NCBI RefSeq assembly: GCF_008802365.1
Contig: NZ_VZQZ01000001.1
Location: 1-64,000, forward strand
DNA: 64,000 nucleotides
Direction of reading: 5' to 3'
Origin: Oryzomonas japonica
Lineage (GTDB): Bacteria; Desulfobacterota; Desulfuromonadia; Geobacterales; Pseudopelobacteraceae
Made by a program: the position numbers and the translations under genes. Shown one piece after another: positions 17,389 to 26,976 of this stretch (position 1 is the stretch's first letter; every line of letters begins with the position of its first letter). The notes under the pieces were generated by a model. It was not told where the DNA came from and ran no database searches. It worked only from the letters and a program-made list of their open reading frames with translations.

Positions 17389-17913
17389 ATGATGAAGCGT
17401 ATCAGACCTGTCCGCGGGCTTGTCATGGGCCTTGCCATAACCGGGCTCATAGCCCTGCTGCCGGCCCAGCTCCTGGCCCTGCCCAAGGCGGGGCTGCCGG
17501 CCCCCGCGTTCAAGGTGGTCACGACGTCGGGCCAACCGGTGTCCCTGGAAAACTACCGGGGATATGTGCTGGTCATAGATTTCTTCGCCACGTGGTGCGA
17601 GCCCTGCCGCATGTCCATACCCCACCTGGTGAAGATGAACCAGAAATACGGAAAGCAGGGGTTGCAGGTACTGGGTATGAGTGCCGATGAGGATGGGGAG
17701 CGCGTCGTCAAATCATTTGCCGCGGAACATCACATCAATTATCCCGTCGCCCTGGCGGGGGACCCGGTTACGGAAGGGTTCGGCGTCCGCTCGGTGCCGG
17801 TCATGATCGTCATCGACAAGAAGGGCAAGGTTGTCGAGGTATTCAGAGGGTTTTCCGACGAGATCGGCAGTTCCATGGAGACCCTGGTCAAAAAGCTGCT
17901 GGTTGAAAAATAG
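17389..17913 (+). CDS. TlpA/ResA-like periplasmic thioredoxin-family protein
   Basis: A 174-residue protein with an N-terminal hydrophobic signal or anchor (RGLVMGLAITGLIALLPAQLLA), then a thioredoxin fold: FKVVTTSGQPVSLENYRGYV, VIDFFATWCEPCRMSIPHLV with the CxxC, and a cis-Pro at VRSVPVMIVIDKKGK. Proteins of this class keep cytochrome c haem-binding cysteines reduced outside the membrane, consistent with the cytochrome assembly gene in the divergent operon. Its 3' end overlaps the 3' end of truA by 26 bases. ATG 17392 is an alternative start. Confidence 0.9.
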   Translation: MMKRIRPVRGLVMGLAITGLIALLPAQLLALPKAGLPAPAFKVVTTSGQPVSLENYRGYVLVIDFFATWCEPCRMSIPHLVKMNQKYGKQGLQVLGMSADEDGERVVKSFAAEHHINYPVALAGDPVTEGFGVRSVPVMIVIDKKGKVVEVFRGFSDEIGSSMETLVKKLLVEK

Positions 17914-18673
17914 ACTCATCTTCATCCCTGCCATCCAAGGGATAAAAAACCTTCATCAGGCAGAGTCCACAGGCCGGCGCCGTAACGCCGGCCTTTTTTC
18001 TATCCCGGTTCTGCAGCAGCCAGGCGATGTGGTCCGGAGCAAAACGCCCCTTGCCGATATCGACCAGCGTCCCCACCATGACCCGGACCATGTTTTTCAG
18101 GAATCCCTCTCCCACCACATCGATGAAAAGAAAGCCATCCTCCTGCCGCATGGTAACGGAGTCGATCCTCCGCACCGTTGTTTTGGCGACGCAATTGGAA
18201 GCCCTGAACGCCGCGAAATCGTGCCGCCCCTCGAACGCCGGCAGGGCCTCGCCCATGGCCTTCAGGTCGAGCCGTTCCTTCACCTGCCAGGCGTGGAAGC
18301 GGTGCAACGGCGAGCGCACCGGGGAGAGGAGAATGGTGTAGCGGTAGTGCTTGGCCAGGGCGTCGCCGATCGGCTTGAAACCGGCCCGGACCTCGTTGGC
18401 ATCGATGATGGCGATATCCGCCGGCAGAAACCTGTTGGTCCCCTCGACGAAGGCGCGTAACGGCAGGTCCCGGTGCGTCGTAAAGGCAGCCGCCATGCCG
18501 CGGGCGTGCACCCCTGCGTCGGTCCGCCCCGACGAGCGGAGCCGCACCACTTCTCCCAGCAGGCGTTCCAGGGCCTCCTCGATGACCTGTTGTACCGCCA
18601 GGCCATTGGGCTGGATCTGCCAGCCGGAATAGTTAGTGCCGTCGTACTCTATGGTCAGCTTGATGGTCCGCAT
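17888..18673 (-). CDS. truA: tRNA pseudouridine synthase A
   Basis: A 261-residue enzyme making pseudouridine at tRNA positions 38-40. It starts MRTIKLTIEYDGTNYSGWQIQPN and carries the catalytic Asp in SSGRTDAGVHARG. The typical C-terminal end KKAGVTAPACGLCLMKVFYP is present and continues with a Glu/Asp-rich tail. The stretch coding for it also holds a terminator for the opposing tlpA-like gene. Its last 26 bases overlap that gene. Confidence 0.95.
   Translation of the reverse strand: MRTIKLTIEYDGTNYSGWQIQPNGLAVQQVIEEALERLLGEVVRLRSSGRTDAGVHARGMAAAFTTHRDLPLRAFVEGTNRFLPADIAIIDANEVRAGFKPIGDALAKHYRYTILLSPVRSPLHRFHAWQVKERLDLKAMGEALPAFEGRHDFAAFRASNCVAKTTVRRIDSVTMRQEDGFLFIDVVGEGFLKNMVRVMVGTLVDIGKGRFAPDHIAWLLQNRDRKKAGVTAPACGLCLMKVFYPLDGRDEDESIFQPAAF
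17971..17999 (+). terminator. Terminator of trxA-tlpA located inside truA
   Basis: AGGCCGGCG (17971-17979), loop CCGTAA, CGCCGGCCT (17986-17994) then TTTTT. A strong stem with U-tract that terminates the plus-strand unit while encoding the conserved end of TruA on the other strand. Confidence 0.85.
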
Positions 18674-18676
18674 CCG

Positions 18677-19567
18677 TCAGACGCCGGCCGATGCGGGGGA
18701 CCGGACGGCAAGCGCCGCCAGTTCCGCTTCGTCGAAACGGTACCGTTGCCGGCAGAACTCGCAGGTGATGTCGGCTCCCTGCTCCTTCTCCCCCATTTCC
18801 CTGAGTTCATCCGGCCCCAGGGTCAGCAGGGCGCGCTCGACCTTTGCCTTGCTACAGCCGCAACGGAAGAACACCTCGCGCGTTTCCAGCAGGTTGTAGG
18901 CCATGCCGCCGAAAAGCCCGCTCATGATCGCTTCAGGCCCCCCCTCTTGCAAAAGCGCGCAGAGCGGCGGCAGTCCCGCAATCCGCTGCATCATCTCATC
19001 GATCTCCGCGCTGTCCGCCTTCGGCAGCGCCTGGACCAGAAAACCGCCGCACAACGCAACGCCACCCTCCTCATTCAGCGAGGCACTCAGGCCGACAGCC
19101 GAGGGAACCTGTTCCGAGTCGGTCAGGTAGTAGGCCAGGTCGTCGCCGATCTCGCTGCTGCGCAGTTGCACCATGCCGTGGTACGGTTCCCCCCCCATGC
19201 CCAGGTCCTTTGAGACCGTGAGAAAACCGGCATGCCCCAGCACATCCGGGACATTCCACTTACCGTTCTGCGGTTCGGCCTCGGCACCGGGGTCGCCGAC
19301 GCATCCCCGCACCGCGCCATCCGATTCCGCCTCGATGATCATCTTGCGCATGGGGCCGTTGCCCTCGAATTTGAGCGCCACCCTCTGGCCCGGCTTGAGC
19401 TGGGCCCCGAGCAATGCGCCACCGGCAAGGCCGCGGCCCAGGGCCACGCTTACCGTGGCTGATGCCTGTTGCAGCGAGCAGATTTCACGGGCAAGGCCGC
19501 TGACGCTGCACGTCAGCACGCGTATCCCACCTGACGCGCTCATGGCGCGGACGATAGTATCGGTCAT
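18677..19567 (-). CDS. hslO: Hsp33 redox-regulated chaperonin
   Basis: A 296-residue holdase chaperone that is activated by oxidation. The zinc redox switch is FFRCGCSKAKVERALL and ITCEFCRQRY (CxC ... CxxC) near the C-terminus. ATG 19565-19567 has an AAGGAG site 9 bases away; the frame extends 17 codons upstream without support. It is 3 bases upstream of truA, so the two are probably co-transcribed. It belongs with the other oxidative-stress genes of the window in function. Confidence 0.95.
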   Translation of the reverse strand: MTDTIVRAMSASGGIRVLTCSVSGLAREICSLQQASATVSVALGRGLAGGALLGAQLKPGQRVALKFEGNGPMRKMIIEAESDGAVRGCVGDPGAEAEPQNGKWNVPDVLGHAGFLTVSKDLGMGGEPYHGMVQLRSSEIGDDLAYYLTDSEQVPSAVGLSASLNEEGGVALCGGFLVQALPKADSAEIDEMMQRIAGLPPLCALLQEGGPEAIMSGLFGGMAYNLLETREVFFRCGCSKAKVERALLTLGPDELREMGEKEQGADITCEFCRQRYRFDEAELAALAVRSPASAGV

Positions 19568-19647
19568 AGTATCTGTCTCCTTCTCTCCAAGGGTACAAGT
19601 TCCCGGCAATGACGGCAACCATATTTCATAGCACAGGGATCGCGAAC

Positions 19648-19680
19648 AAAAAAAGACCGCATACCAGGACGCGGTCTTTT
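19648..19680 (-). terminator. Terminator after the tautomerase gene
   Basis: AAAAGACCGC (19651-19660), loop, GCGGTCTTTT (19671-19680). Extra A bases at 19648-19650 extend the U-tract on the minus strand. Confidence 0.85.
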
Positions 19681-19750
19681 CGAAGCAGATGAAACATCTC
19701 CCTCTTTCGGCGGCCGTTGCTCCCGCCAGCGGCTTATTGCCGTTCTCGGT

Positions 19751-19954
19751 TCAACTCTTCCGCTTCCGCAGCGTGGTAACGCTCTCCCCGCCGATGCCCC
19801 AATTATCCGTCTCCACCTCATCGATCACCACCACCGTGGTGGCCGGGTTCTTCCCCAGCACGTCCACCAGCAGTTGGGTGGCCCCCTTGATCAATAGCGC
19901 CTTCTGTTCGGCGGTTGCCCCTTCACGGGTGATCCTGATGTTCACGTACGGCAT
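19751..19954 (-). CDS. 4-oxalocrotonate tautomerase family protein
   Basis: A 67-residue protein beginning MPYVNIRITREGATAEQKALL. After Met removal the N-terminal Pro is the catalytic base of this superfamily. The length and the WGIGG loop (NWGIGGESVTTL) are typical of 4-OT enzymes, which act as small hexamers on enol/keto substrates. The substrate is not known. It has its own terminator. A GGGAGG site precedes the ATG. Confidence 0.9.
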   Translation of the reverse strand: MPYVNIRITREGATAEQKALLIKGATQLLVDVLGKNPATTVVVIDEVETDNWGIGGESVTTLRKRKS

Positions 19955-20015
19955 AGCACTACCTCCCTGTGAAATGATGGCAACCGGATTCCCGGCTTGC
20001 CCGGCAACCTTTACG

Positions 20016-21005
20016 TCAGATTATCCCCTGCTCCTTGACCTCTGCCTTGAGCCAGGCATACACCACCGGAGCCGCTACGAGCCCCACGAGGCCAAAGACC
20101 GCCTCCATGAGCAGCATGGCGCTCAAGAGTTCCCAGGCGGTCGCCTGGACCTCATGCCCGACAATTTTGGCATTCAAAAAATATTCGGCCTTATGGATCA
20201 CCACCAGAAACAGTAGTGAGGCGACGCCGACCCCCGGGGAGACGCCGAGGCTGATCACGACGATCACCGAGTTGGACACCAGATTGCCCACCACGGGGAG
20301 CATCCCGACGGCAAACGTCAGCAGGATCAGAACCGTTGCCATGGGGAGGTGAACGCCGAAGAGCGGCAGCGCGATCAGCAGGTAGACGGCGGTCAACGTC
20401 GTGTTGAAGGCCGAGATCTTCACCTGCGCGAAAACCACCTTGTCGAAGGCCGTGGCAAGAGCACGCAGCCGGGAACGCAACGCCCCCATAAACGGTGGCA
20501 CCTCGTCGTGCTCCTTGAAATGATGGACGGCAACCATCCCGCCGACGACCATGCCCAGCAGGATATGGGCAAAGACCTTGAGCCCCTCCATGCCGGCGAT
20601 TGAGATCTTCTGGACATGATCGCCCAGCATCTCGACCATCTGCTGACGCAGCCCTTCAATGGTCGTCGGCAGCACCTCGGCAACCGATGTGGGCAGCGCC
20701 CGGCGCAGACTGCCGAACGTTTCGACCACCATGGCAAGCAGGGCGCCGATGCCTTGGCTGCTGCCGATGAATGACCAGGCGACGGCGCACGCGCTGGTCA
20801 GGCAGGCGATGACGCACATGACGACAACGCCCAGGGCGACCGTGTGCGCAACGCGGTTCATGTTCTTGGGGAGGTGGCGGGCGAGCTTCAAGGTCAGCAC
20901 ATACACCGTAAGGCCGGCAAACGCGGCCGGCAGCAAATGGAAGTGCAGCACGGCCACGGCGGCCGTTACAGCCAGGACATAACTGATCATGGTAGAGCGG
21001 GGCAT
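20016..21005 (-). CDS. AI-2E family (PerM/YdiK-like) membrane transporter
   Basis: A 329-residue polytopic membrane protein of the AI-2 exporter/PerM family. Hydrophobic segments lie at the N-terminus (ISYVLAVTAAVAVLHFHLLPA), in VALGVVVMCVIACL, and in the C-terminal part (LTFAVGMLPVVGNLVSNSVIV; LFLVVIHKAEYFLNAKIVG), the latter being the family core. Members export varied small molecules or ions; the name should not be taken as proof of quorum-signal transport. Start ATG 21005 has a GAAGG site; the longer frame to 21077 is unsupported. Confidence 0.85.
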   Translation of the reverse strand: MPRSTMISYVLAVTAAVAVLHFHLLPAAFAGLTVYVLTLKLARHLPKNMNRVAHTVALGVVVMCVIACLTSACAVAWSFIGSSQGIGALLAMVVETFGSLRRALPTSVAEVLPTTIEGLRQQMVEMLGDHVQKISIAGMEGLKVFAHILLGMVVGGMVAVHHFKEHDEVPPFMGALRSRLRALATAFDKVVFAQVKISAFNTTLTAVYLLIALPLFGVHLPMATVLILLTFAVGMLPVVGNLVSNSVIVVISLGVSPGVGVASLLFLVVIHKAEYFLNAKIVGHEVQATAWELLSAMLLMEAVFGLVGLVAAPVVYAWLKAEVKEQGII

Positions 21006-21207
21006 GGGTACCTTCTCATTTGGGTCGAAATCCGGGGTGGCATCGCAAGGGCCCGTGCCGGCGCGTCGTCTCGCCACTCACTGGGTCCGGGTCAACCACC
21101 GCCGCACCGGAGATTATCACGAAGGGCTTCTCTGTTCCACATAAAGGCGCGCCCAATGCCGTTACCGCTGCGGCGTCAATGCCGAAGCCGTGAATCAATT
21201 CCACGAA

Positions 21208-21240
21208 CAGAGGCACCCGGATCGCCTCCGGGTGCCTCTG
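21208..21240 (-). terminator. Hairpin terminating the fdn operon
   Basis: CAGAGGCACCCGGA (21208-21221) and TCCGGGTGCCTCTG (21227-21240), a perfect 14-bp stem with a 5-base loop 34 bases past the fdhE stop. No U-tract. Confidence 0.7.
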
Positions 21241-21273
21241 TCTGTATCATTTTATCGCAGCATGATCACCGCT

Positions 21274-22209
21274 TCAGGCCTCTTCCACCTCGCCGCCGGG
21301 ATGGAGGAACAGGTTCGGGCCGCCGCGCACCTTCCCCTCCTCTGCCATCAGCATATCCAGCGCCAGGGTGGCCAGGTCGTCGGCCGTGGCTTCCATGCGG
21401 CCGTCCTTCTCCAGATACAACAGCTTCAGGTAGGCGTTGCAGTCCGGGCAGCTCTCCGCCTTGACCGCGCCGTTGGTCCCCTCCAGACTGTAGTAGCCGA
21501 TCCCTTCGGTGGCCTCGCAACTGCTGCACTTGAGCCGCACCATGTGCCACTGGGTGGCGCAGAGGGAGCAGGAGAGGTAGCGCAGCCCCTGTTTCGAGCC
21601 GTTGGCGTGGACGATGCCGGAGGCCGGGGCCGAACCGCACACCGGGCAGACCCCGCCCGCTTCCAGCCGGGCAAAGGCGTGTTCCCCCAGGGCCGTGGCC
21701 ATGTGCACCCAGTAGACCTGGAGGGCGGCGGCGACAAAGGGGAGCTCCGGGGGAGGGACGGCGGCCTGATCGCCCGCCAGTATCTTGTCGGCCAGATCCT
21801 CCAGCCTGCATTCAGCACAAGTCAACAGCCCCGCCGCTGCTTCGCGGGCGGCCGCGGGCACCTCCGCCCCGGCCATGCGGCGCAGGATCAGCCCGAGCCC
21901 TTCCAGCCAGGCACGGTCCCGGTGCCGGAGCCGGGCGTCCAGGAGCGGCATGTCCCGGTCGCGGCAGAGCGCCCGTTCTTCCAGGGTGGGCAGGGGCAGG
22001 ATGGGGAAGCTGTCCAGGGCCTCCTGCTGGGCATCAGCCAACAGCGCCAGGAAGCTCAAGTAATCCGCCAGGGGGTGGCCGGGGGCAAGGAGCCGGAAGC
22101 GCTCGGCACGGCGGGCGAACAGGTCGCGTTCGGCCAGGAACAGGAAACGTATCTCCCCGGCCGGCGGTTCGATCTGCCCCGGCTCAAGCATCTGGTCTTC
22201 GTTGCTCAT
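21274..22209 (-). CDS. fdhE: Formate dehydrogenase accessory protein FdhE
   Basis: A 311-residue cytoplasmic protein needed for assembly of membrane formate dehydrogenases. The C-terminal half has a series of Cys pairs: VCPVCGSAPASG, YLSCSLCATQW, LKCSSCEATEG, ESCPDCNAYLK, as in rubredoxin-like FdhE iron-binding domains. Its ATG overlaps the fdnI stop by 4 bases (22206-22209). Last gene of the operon. Confidence 0.92.
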   Translation of the reverse strand: MSNEDQMLEPGQIEPPAGEIRFLFLAERDLFARRAERFRLLAPGHPLADYLSFLALLADAQQEALDSFPILPLPTLEERALCRDRDMPLLDARLRHRDRAWLEGLGLILRRMAGAEVPAAAREAAAGLLTCAECRLEDLADKILAGDQAAVPPPELPFVAAALQVYWVHMATALGEHAFARLEAGGVCPVCGSAPASGIVHANGSKQGLRYLSCSLCATQWHMVRLKCSSCEATEGIGYYSLEGTNGAVKAESCPDCNAYLKLLYLEKDGRMEATADDLATLALDMLMAEEGKVRGGPNLFLHPGGEVEEA

Positions 22210-22838
22210 TTACGTCCTCCTGTCATCTCCCGGAACCATGCCGGGTGGTGCTGTTTCGCCCAGGCGCGTCTGACCTTGCCGTACAGCATGGCGCCGATGC
22301 TCTCCTTGGTCCAGATGGCGAGATAGATGTGGCCCATGATCAGGGAGATCATCCCCGCCCCGGTCGCGGCATGCACGACCGCGGCCAGGCGGATCGCGGC
22401 AGGTGGAAAGAGGAACGAGAAATAGGCGCGCCACATGACGATGCCGGACAGGACGAGCAGCGTCATGCAGGCGGCCAGCAGCCAGAACAGCAGCTTCTGG
22501 CCGCCGTTCAGCTTGCCCGCCTCCGGCATGTTCCGGTCATCGCCGCCCATCATCTCGCGGGCATGGCGCAGCCACTCCCAATCACTCGGCGTCAGGACAC
22601 ACAGCTTCCGGAACCGGAAGAACATGCTGCCGAAGGAGAAGATCAGCGCCACCCCGATGAAGGGGTGGAGGATGCGCGTCCAGACGCCGCCGCCAAAGAG
22701 CTGGCTCAGCGGGTAGAAGGCGGGGTGGAACAGCGCCAGACCGGACAATGCCAGGAGGATGAAGGCAAACGCCACCAGCCAGTGGTTGACCCGCTCGGGA
22801 GCCGTATAACGATCTAATTTATCGGGATCTCGTTTCAT
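22206..22838 (-). CDS. fdnI: Formate dehydrogenase-N gamma subunit (cytochrome b556)
   Basis: A 210-residue membrane subunit that carries electrons from the beta subunit to quinone. Four hydrophobic segments are visible ([71 protein letters not shown]), with His residues ([26 protein letters not shown]) as heme ligands. True start is the ATG at 22836-22838, overlapping the fdnH stop by 4 bases; the frame continues upstream only as a shadow of fdnH. Confidence 0.94.
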   Translation of the reverse strand: MKRDPDKLDRYTAPERVNHWLVAFAFILLALSGLALFHPAFYPLSQLFGGGVWTRILHPFIGVALIFSFGSMFFRFRKLCVLTPSDWEWLRHAREMMGGDDRNMPEAGKLNGGQKLLFWLLAACMTLLVLSGIVMWRAYFSFLFPPAAIRLAAVVHAATGAGMISLIMGHIYLAIWTKESIGAMLYGKVRRAWAKQHHPAWFREMTGGRK

Positions 22839-23713
22839 TCCTCGAACTCCTTCTCGATCTCTTCCGAGACCTCGTTGGGACCCTTGGTCACGTAGTGGAT
22901 AAAGGCGCCGGCGGCGACGGCGCCGAGGGCCAGGGAGGCCAACGGCTTGGTGGCCCCCTTCCAGAGCTCGACCATGGCGCCGATGGATGGGTCCTTGGGA
23001 AGACCGCTGTAGATCTCGGGCTTGTCCGCATGGTGCAGCACGTAGATCACGTGGGTACCGTCCACCCCTTTGGGGTCGTAGATCCCCGCCTTGGCGAACC
23101 CCCGGCTCTTGAGGTCCGCGATCCGCTCTTCGGCGTGGTGAAGCATCGCCTCCTTGGAGCCGAACACGATGGCGCCGGTGGGGCAGGTCTTGACGCAGGC
23201 CGGTTCCAGCCCCGCCGCCACCCGGTCGGAGCAGAGGGTGCACTTGTAGACCTTGCTGTCCTTCTGGGACAGGCGGGGGATGTTGAACGGGCAGCCGGTG
23301 ATGCAATAGCCGCAGCCGATGCAGTTCTCCTCGTGGAAATCCACGATGCCGTTGCTGTACTGGACGACGGCTCCGGGGGCCGGGCAGGCCTTGAGGCAGC
23401 CCGGATTGGCGCAGTGCATGCAGCCGTCCTTGCGGATCAGCCATTCGAGTTTCCCCGGTTCCAGTTCCACCTCGGCATAGCGCATCACCGTCCAGGAGTT
23501 TTCGGTCAGGTCGGTCGGGTTGTCCAGGACGCCGTGGTTGATGCCCACATCGTCCCGCAGGTCGTTCCACTCCATGCATGCCACCTGGCACGCCTTGCAG
23601 CCGATGCACTTGGTGACGTCGATCAGCTTGGCCACCTCCATGGTCCGGCGCTGGCCGGGCGAAGGGGTGGTGGTGGCGGAACGGCGGGTTATGTCCAGTG
23701 ATTGCAGTGCCAT
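22835..23713 (-). CDS. fdnH: Formate dehydrogenase-N beta subunit (four [4Fe-4S] clusters)
   Basis: A 292-residue iron-sulfur electron-transfer subunit. Cys groups: [45 protein letters not shown] and [23 protein letters not shown] fit four cubane clusters. A C-terminal transmembrane helix ([19 protein letters not shown]) anchors it, as in FdnH of Escherichia coli. An AGGAG site precedes the ATG. A repeat element separates it from fdnG. Confidence 0.95.
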   Translation of the reverse strand: MALQSLDITRRSATTTPSPGQRRTMEVAKLIDVTKCIGCKACQVACMEWNDLRDDVGINHGVLDNPTDLTENSWTVMRYAEVELEPGKLEWLIRKDGCMHCANPGCLKACPAPGAVVQYSNGIVDFHEENCIGCGYCITGCPFNIPRLSQKDSKVYKCTLCSDRVAAGLEPACVKTCPTGAIVFGSKEAMLHHAEERIADLKSRGFAKAGIYDPKGVDGTHVIYVLHHADKPEIYSGLPKDPSIGAMVELWKGATKPLASLALGAVAAGAFIHYVTKGPNEVSEEIEKEFEE

Positions 23714-23729
23714 GGTCCGTCTCCTATAG

Positions 23730-23867
23730 AGGTTGTTAAAAAACTCAGGTTGTTCAAAAATAGTCAGATCGTCGCACCCGCAGAATGCCCTGAGGAGGCG
23801 TAGCAGCGCTACGCCGCACGAAAGGGCTTTTGAGGACGGCGGCGAGATGGCTGTTTTTCAACAACCT
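23730..23867 (-). repeat. Interspersed MITE/REP-like repeat, copy 2 (inside the fdn operon)
   Basis: Starts 2 bases past the fdnG stop and ends 17 bases before the fdnH ATG. On the minus strand it reads AGGTTGTTGAAAAACAGCC ... GACTATTTTTGAACAACCT, and continues with a second outer end to 23730. It includes the GGCGTAGC-AGC-GCTACGCC palindrome. The mRNA between the two subunits would fold strongly here. Confidence 0.85.
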
Positions 23868-23868
23868 T

Positions 23869-26800
23869 CTAAACCTTCTCGATGTTGACGAGGAACGACT
23901 TGAATTCCGGCGTCTGGGTGTTGGCGTCCCCCACGAAGGGGGTCAGGGTGTTGGCCAGGTAGCCGCTCTTGGCAACCCCCTTGAAGCCCCAGTGAAACGG
24001 GATGCCCACGTGGTGGACGGTCTGGCCGTTCACCGTGAGCGGCCTGATGCGCTTGGTCACCACCGCCACCGCCTTGATGAAGCCGCGGTGGGACCAGACC
24101 TTAATCCGGTCCCCGGCCTTGATCCCCTTCTCCTTGGCCAACTCCTCGCCGATCTCCACGAACTGCTCCGGTTGCATGATGGAGGACAGCTTGGTGTGCT
24201 TCGTCCAGAAGTGGAAGTGCTCGGTGAGGCGGTAGGTGGTGCCGGCGTAGGGGTACTCCTTCCCCTTGCCGAAGGCCTCCAGATCGCCCTTGAACACCCG
24301 CGCCGCCGGGTTGCTGATCACCTTCGGATGCAGGGGGTTGGTGTCGATGGGGGTCTCGAACGGCTCGTAGTGTTCGGGGAAGGGGCCTTCCGCCATCTTG
24401 TCCAGGGCAAAGAGCCGTCCCACGCCCTCCGCTTGCATGATGAAGGGGTTCATCCCCTCGGAGGGCGGGGAGTCCGCCTTGAAGTCGGGCACGTCGGGGC
24501 CGGTCCATTTGGCGCCGTCCCAGTACACCAGCGTGCGCTTCGGGTCCCACGGTTTGCCGGACGGGTCGCAGGAGGCCCGGTTGTACAGGACGCGCCGGTT
24601 GGCGGGCCAGGCAAAGGCCCAGTTGAGGGTGTTGCCCAGGCCCGAGGGATCGGAGTTGTCCCGCCGGGCCATCATGTTGCCTTTTTCCGTCCAGGCCCCC
24701 GAATAGATCCAGCAGCCGGACGAGGTGGTGCCGTCGTCCTTCAACTGGGCGAAGCCGTCCAGTTGCTGCCCCTTCTTCAGAACTACCTTGGTCGGGTCCT
24801 TGGGGTCGGTCAGGTCGGCCAGGGCCTTGCCGTTGTACTCCATGGCCAATTCCTCGGGGGACGGCGCGTGGGGGATCCTGTAGTTCCAGGTGAGGTTCAT
24901 GAGCGCGTCCGGGAAGGCGCCTCCCTCTTTTTTGTACAACTCCCGCAGCTTGAGGAAGATGCCGGCAATGATGTCCACGTCGGGCTTGGCCTCTCCCGGC
25001 GGCTCGGCGCCCTTGTAGTGCCATTGCAGCCAGCGCCCGGAGTTGGTGAGGGAGCCGTTCTCCTCGGCGAAGCAGGTGGAGGGGAGGCGGATCACCTCGG
25101 TCTGGATCGTGGCCGGGTCCACGTCGTTGAATTCGCCGTGGTTCTCCCAGAAGCATGAGGTCTCCGTGGCCAGGGGGTCGATCACCACCAGGTATTTCAA
25201 CTGGGACATGGCCTTGCTCAGCTTGGCCCGGTTGGGGAACGCGGCCAGGGGGTTGAAGCCCTGGCAGACGTAGCCGTTCAGCTTGCCGTGGAACATCAGT
25301 TCGAACACCTGGAGCACGTCGTACACCTTATCCAGCTTGGGCAACCAGTCGAAACACCAGTTGTTGTCCCTGGTCGCCGTGTCGCCGTACCAGGATTTCA
25401 TCAGGCTGACGTGGAACTTGGGATAGTTCTGCCAGTAGGACATCTGGCCGGGTCGCACCGGCTTCTGGGTCCGCTTGTCCACGTAGGCCTGGTAGTCGGT
25501 CTCGTTTTCCCGGGGCAGGGTGAGGTAGCCGGGCAGAAGGTCGGACAGTAGCCCCAGGTCGGTGAGCCCCTGGATGTTGGAGTGGCCGCGCAGGGCGTTC
25601 ATCCCTCCGCCGGCCACGCCCATGTTGCCCAGCAGGAGCTGCACCATGGCCGCGGTGCGGATCATCTGCGATCCCACCGAGTGCTGGGTCCACCCCAGGG
25701 CGTACATGAAGGTCAGGGCGCGGTTGGGTGCCGAGGTGGTGGCGATGGTCTCGCATACCTTGAGGAAGGCGTCTTTGGGGGTGCCGCAGATGTTGCTCAC
25801 CGCCTCCGGCGTGTAGCGGGAGTAGTGCTGCTTGAGCAGTTGCAGCACGCAGCGGGGGTGCTGCATGGTCTCGTCCACCGCCGCAAAGCCGTCCGCCCCG
25901 ATCTCGTAGGACCAAGTGGACTTGTCGTATTTACGCCCCGGTTCGTCGTAGCCCGAGAACAGACCCTCGTCGAATTTGTACCCCTCGTTGACGATGAAGG
26001 TGGCGTTGGTGTAGGCCTTGACGTATTCGTGCTGGATCTTGTCGTGGGAGAGCAGGTAGTTGATCACCCCCCCCAGGAAGGCGATGTCCGTGCCGGTGCG
26101 GATGGGGGCGTAGTAGTCGGCCACCGATGCCGAACGGGTGAAGCGGGGGTCCACCACGAGTAATGTGGCGTGGTTGTGGGCCTTGGCCTCGGTCACCCAT
26201 TTGAAGCCGCAGGGGTGAGCCTCGGCGGCGTTGCCGCCCATGACGACGATGACGTTGGCGTTCTTGATATCAACCCAATGGTTGGTCATTGCACCGCGAC
26301 CGAATGTGGGGGCCAAACTGGCCACCGTTGGTCCGTGTCAGACTCGGGCCTGATTGTCGAAGGCCAGGGCGCCCAGGCTGCGGATGGCCTTGTGGGTGAT
26401 GTAGCCGGATTCGTTGCTGGAGGCGGAGGCCGCCAGGAAACCGGTGGTCACCCAGCGGTTGACCGTGACGCCGGCGGCGTTTTTGGCAATGAAGTTCTTG
26501 TCCCGGTCGTCCTTCATCAGCCGGGCCACCCGGGTAAACGCCTCGTCCCAAGAGATGCGCTTCCACTCCCTGGAGCCGGGGGCGCGGTATTCCGGGTACT
26601 TGAGCCGGTTTTCGCTGTGGATGAAATCCACCAGCCCCGCGCCCTTGGGGCAGAGGGTGCCGCGGTTCACCGGATGGTCCGGATCCCCCTCGATGTGGAA
26701 GATCGCCGACTCGGCGTTTTTCGCCCGGTCCCCCAGGCTATGCATGATCAGGCCGCAGCTCACCGAGCAGTAGGGACAGGTGTTGCGGGTCTCGGTACTG

Positions 26801-26925
26801 CGGGCCAGCTTGAACGTGCGGACCTCGGCCTGCGCTTCGCCGGGTGAAAAACCCAGCATCGCGATGCTGGAACTCCCCAGCCCGCCGGCGGATATTTTGA
26901 AAAACTGTCTACGCGTCACTTTCAT
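23869..26925 (-). CDS. fdnG: Formate dehydrogenase-N alpha subunit, selenocysteine-containing
   Basis: A 1018-residue molybdopterin enzyme oxidising formate, exported by the Tat system (MKVTRRQFFKISAGG). An N-terminal [4Fe-4S] site is NTCPYCSVSCGLIMH with RGTLCPKGA. An in-frame UGA at 26338-26340 is codon 196, in the context NQARV-U-HGPTVASLAPTFGRGA, the same residue number and context as Sec196 of Escherichia coli FdnG. A SECIS-like hairpin follows. Total length also matches (1015 in E. coli). Without Sec reading, the gene would look split at 26338. ATG 26925 has GAGGAGG 8 bases away. Needs selABCD elsewhere. Confidence 0.95.
26300..26340 (-). promoter_or_regulatory. SECIS-like element and selenocysteine UGA of fdnG
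   Basis: The UGA (26340-26338) is followed on the mRNA by ACGGACCAACGGUGGCC and a small stem GGCC-AGUUU-GGCC (26323-26311), placed like the bacterial SECIS of E. coli fdnG, to which the segment is closely similar. Confidence 0.8.
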
Positions 26926-26956
26926 TGCCACGCCTCCTCTGGTTAGTCGGATACCG

Positions 26957-26976
26957 AGCATGTTGGTCAACATGCT
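26957..26976. promoter_or_regulatory. Perfect palindrome in the fdnG upstream region
   Basis: AGCATGTTG-GT-CAACATGCT, a 9-bp perfect inverted repeat 32 bases before the fdnG start. It is flanked by an AT-rich run (26977-26995). An operator controlling fdn expression is likely; the regulator is unknown. Confidence 0.5.

Noticed and set aside
22839-23609. Long upstream extension of the fdnI frame
   Set aside because: It overlaps fdnH in another frame and has low-complexity Arg/Gly composition; the start at 22838 has a 4-base overlap with fdnH.
26326-26340. Apparent stop separating two reading frames of formate dehydrogenase
   Set aside because: The stop is a UGA at codon 196 in the selenocysteine context NQARV-U-HGPTV, with a SECIS-like stem, so it is one gene.
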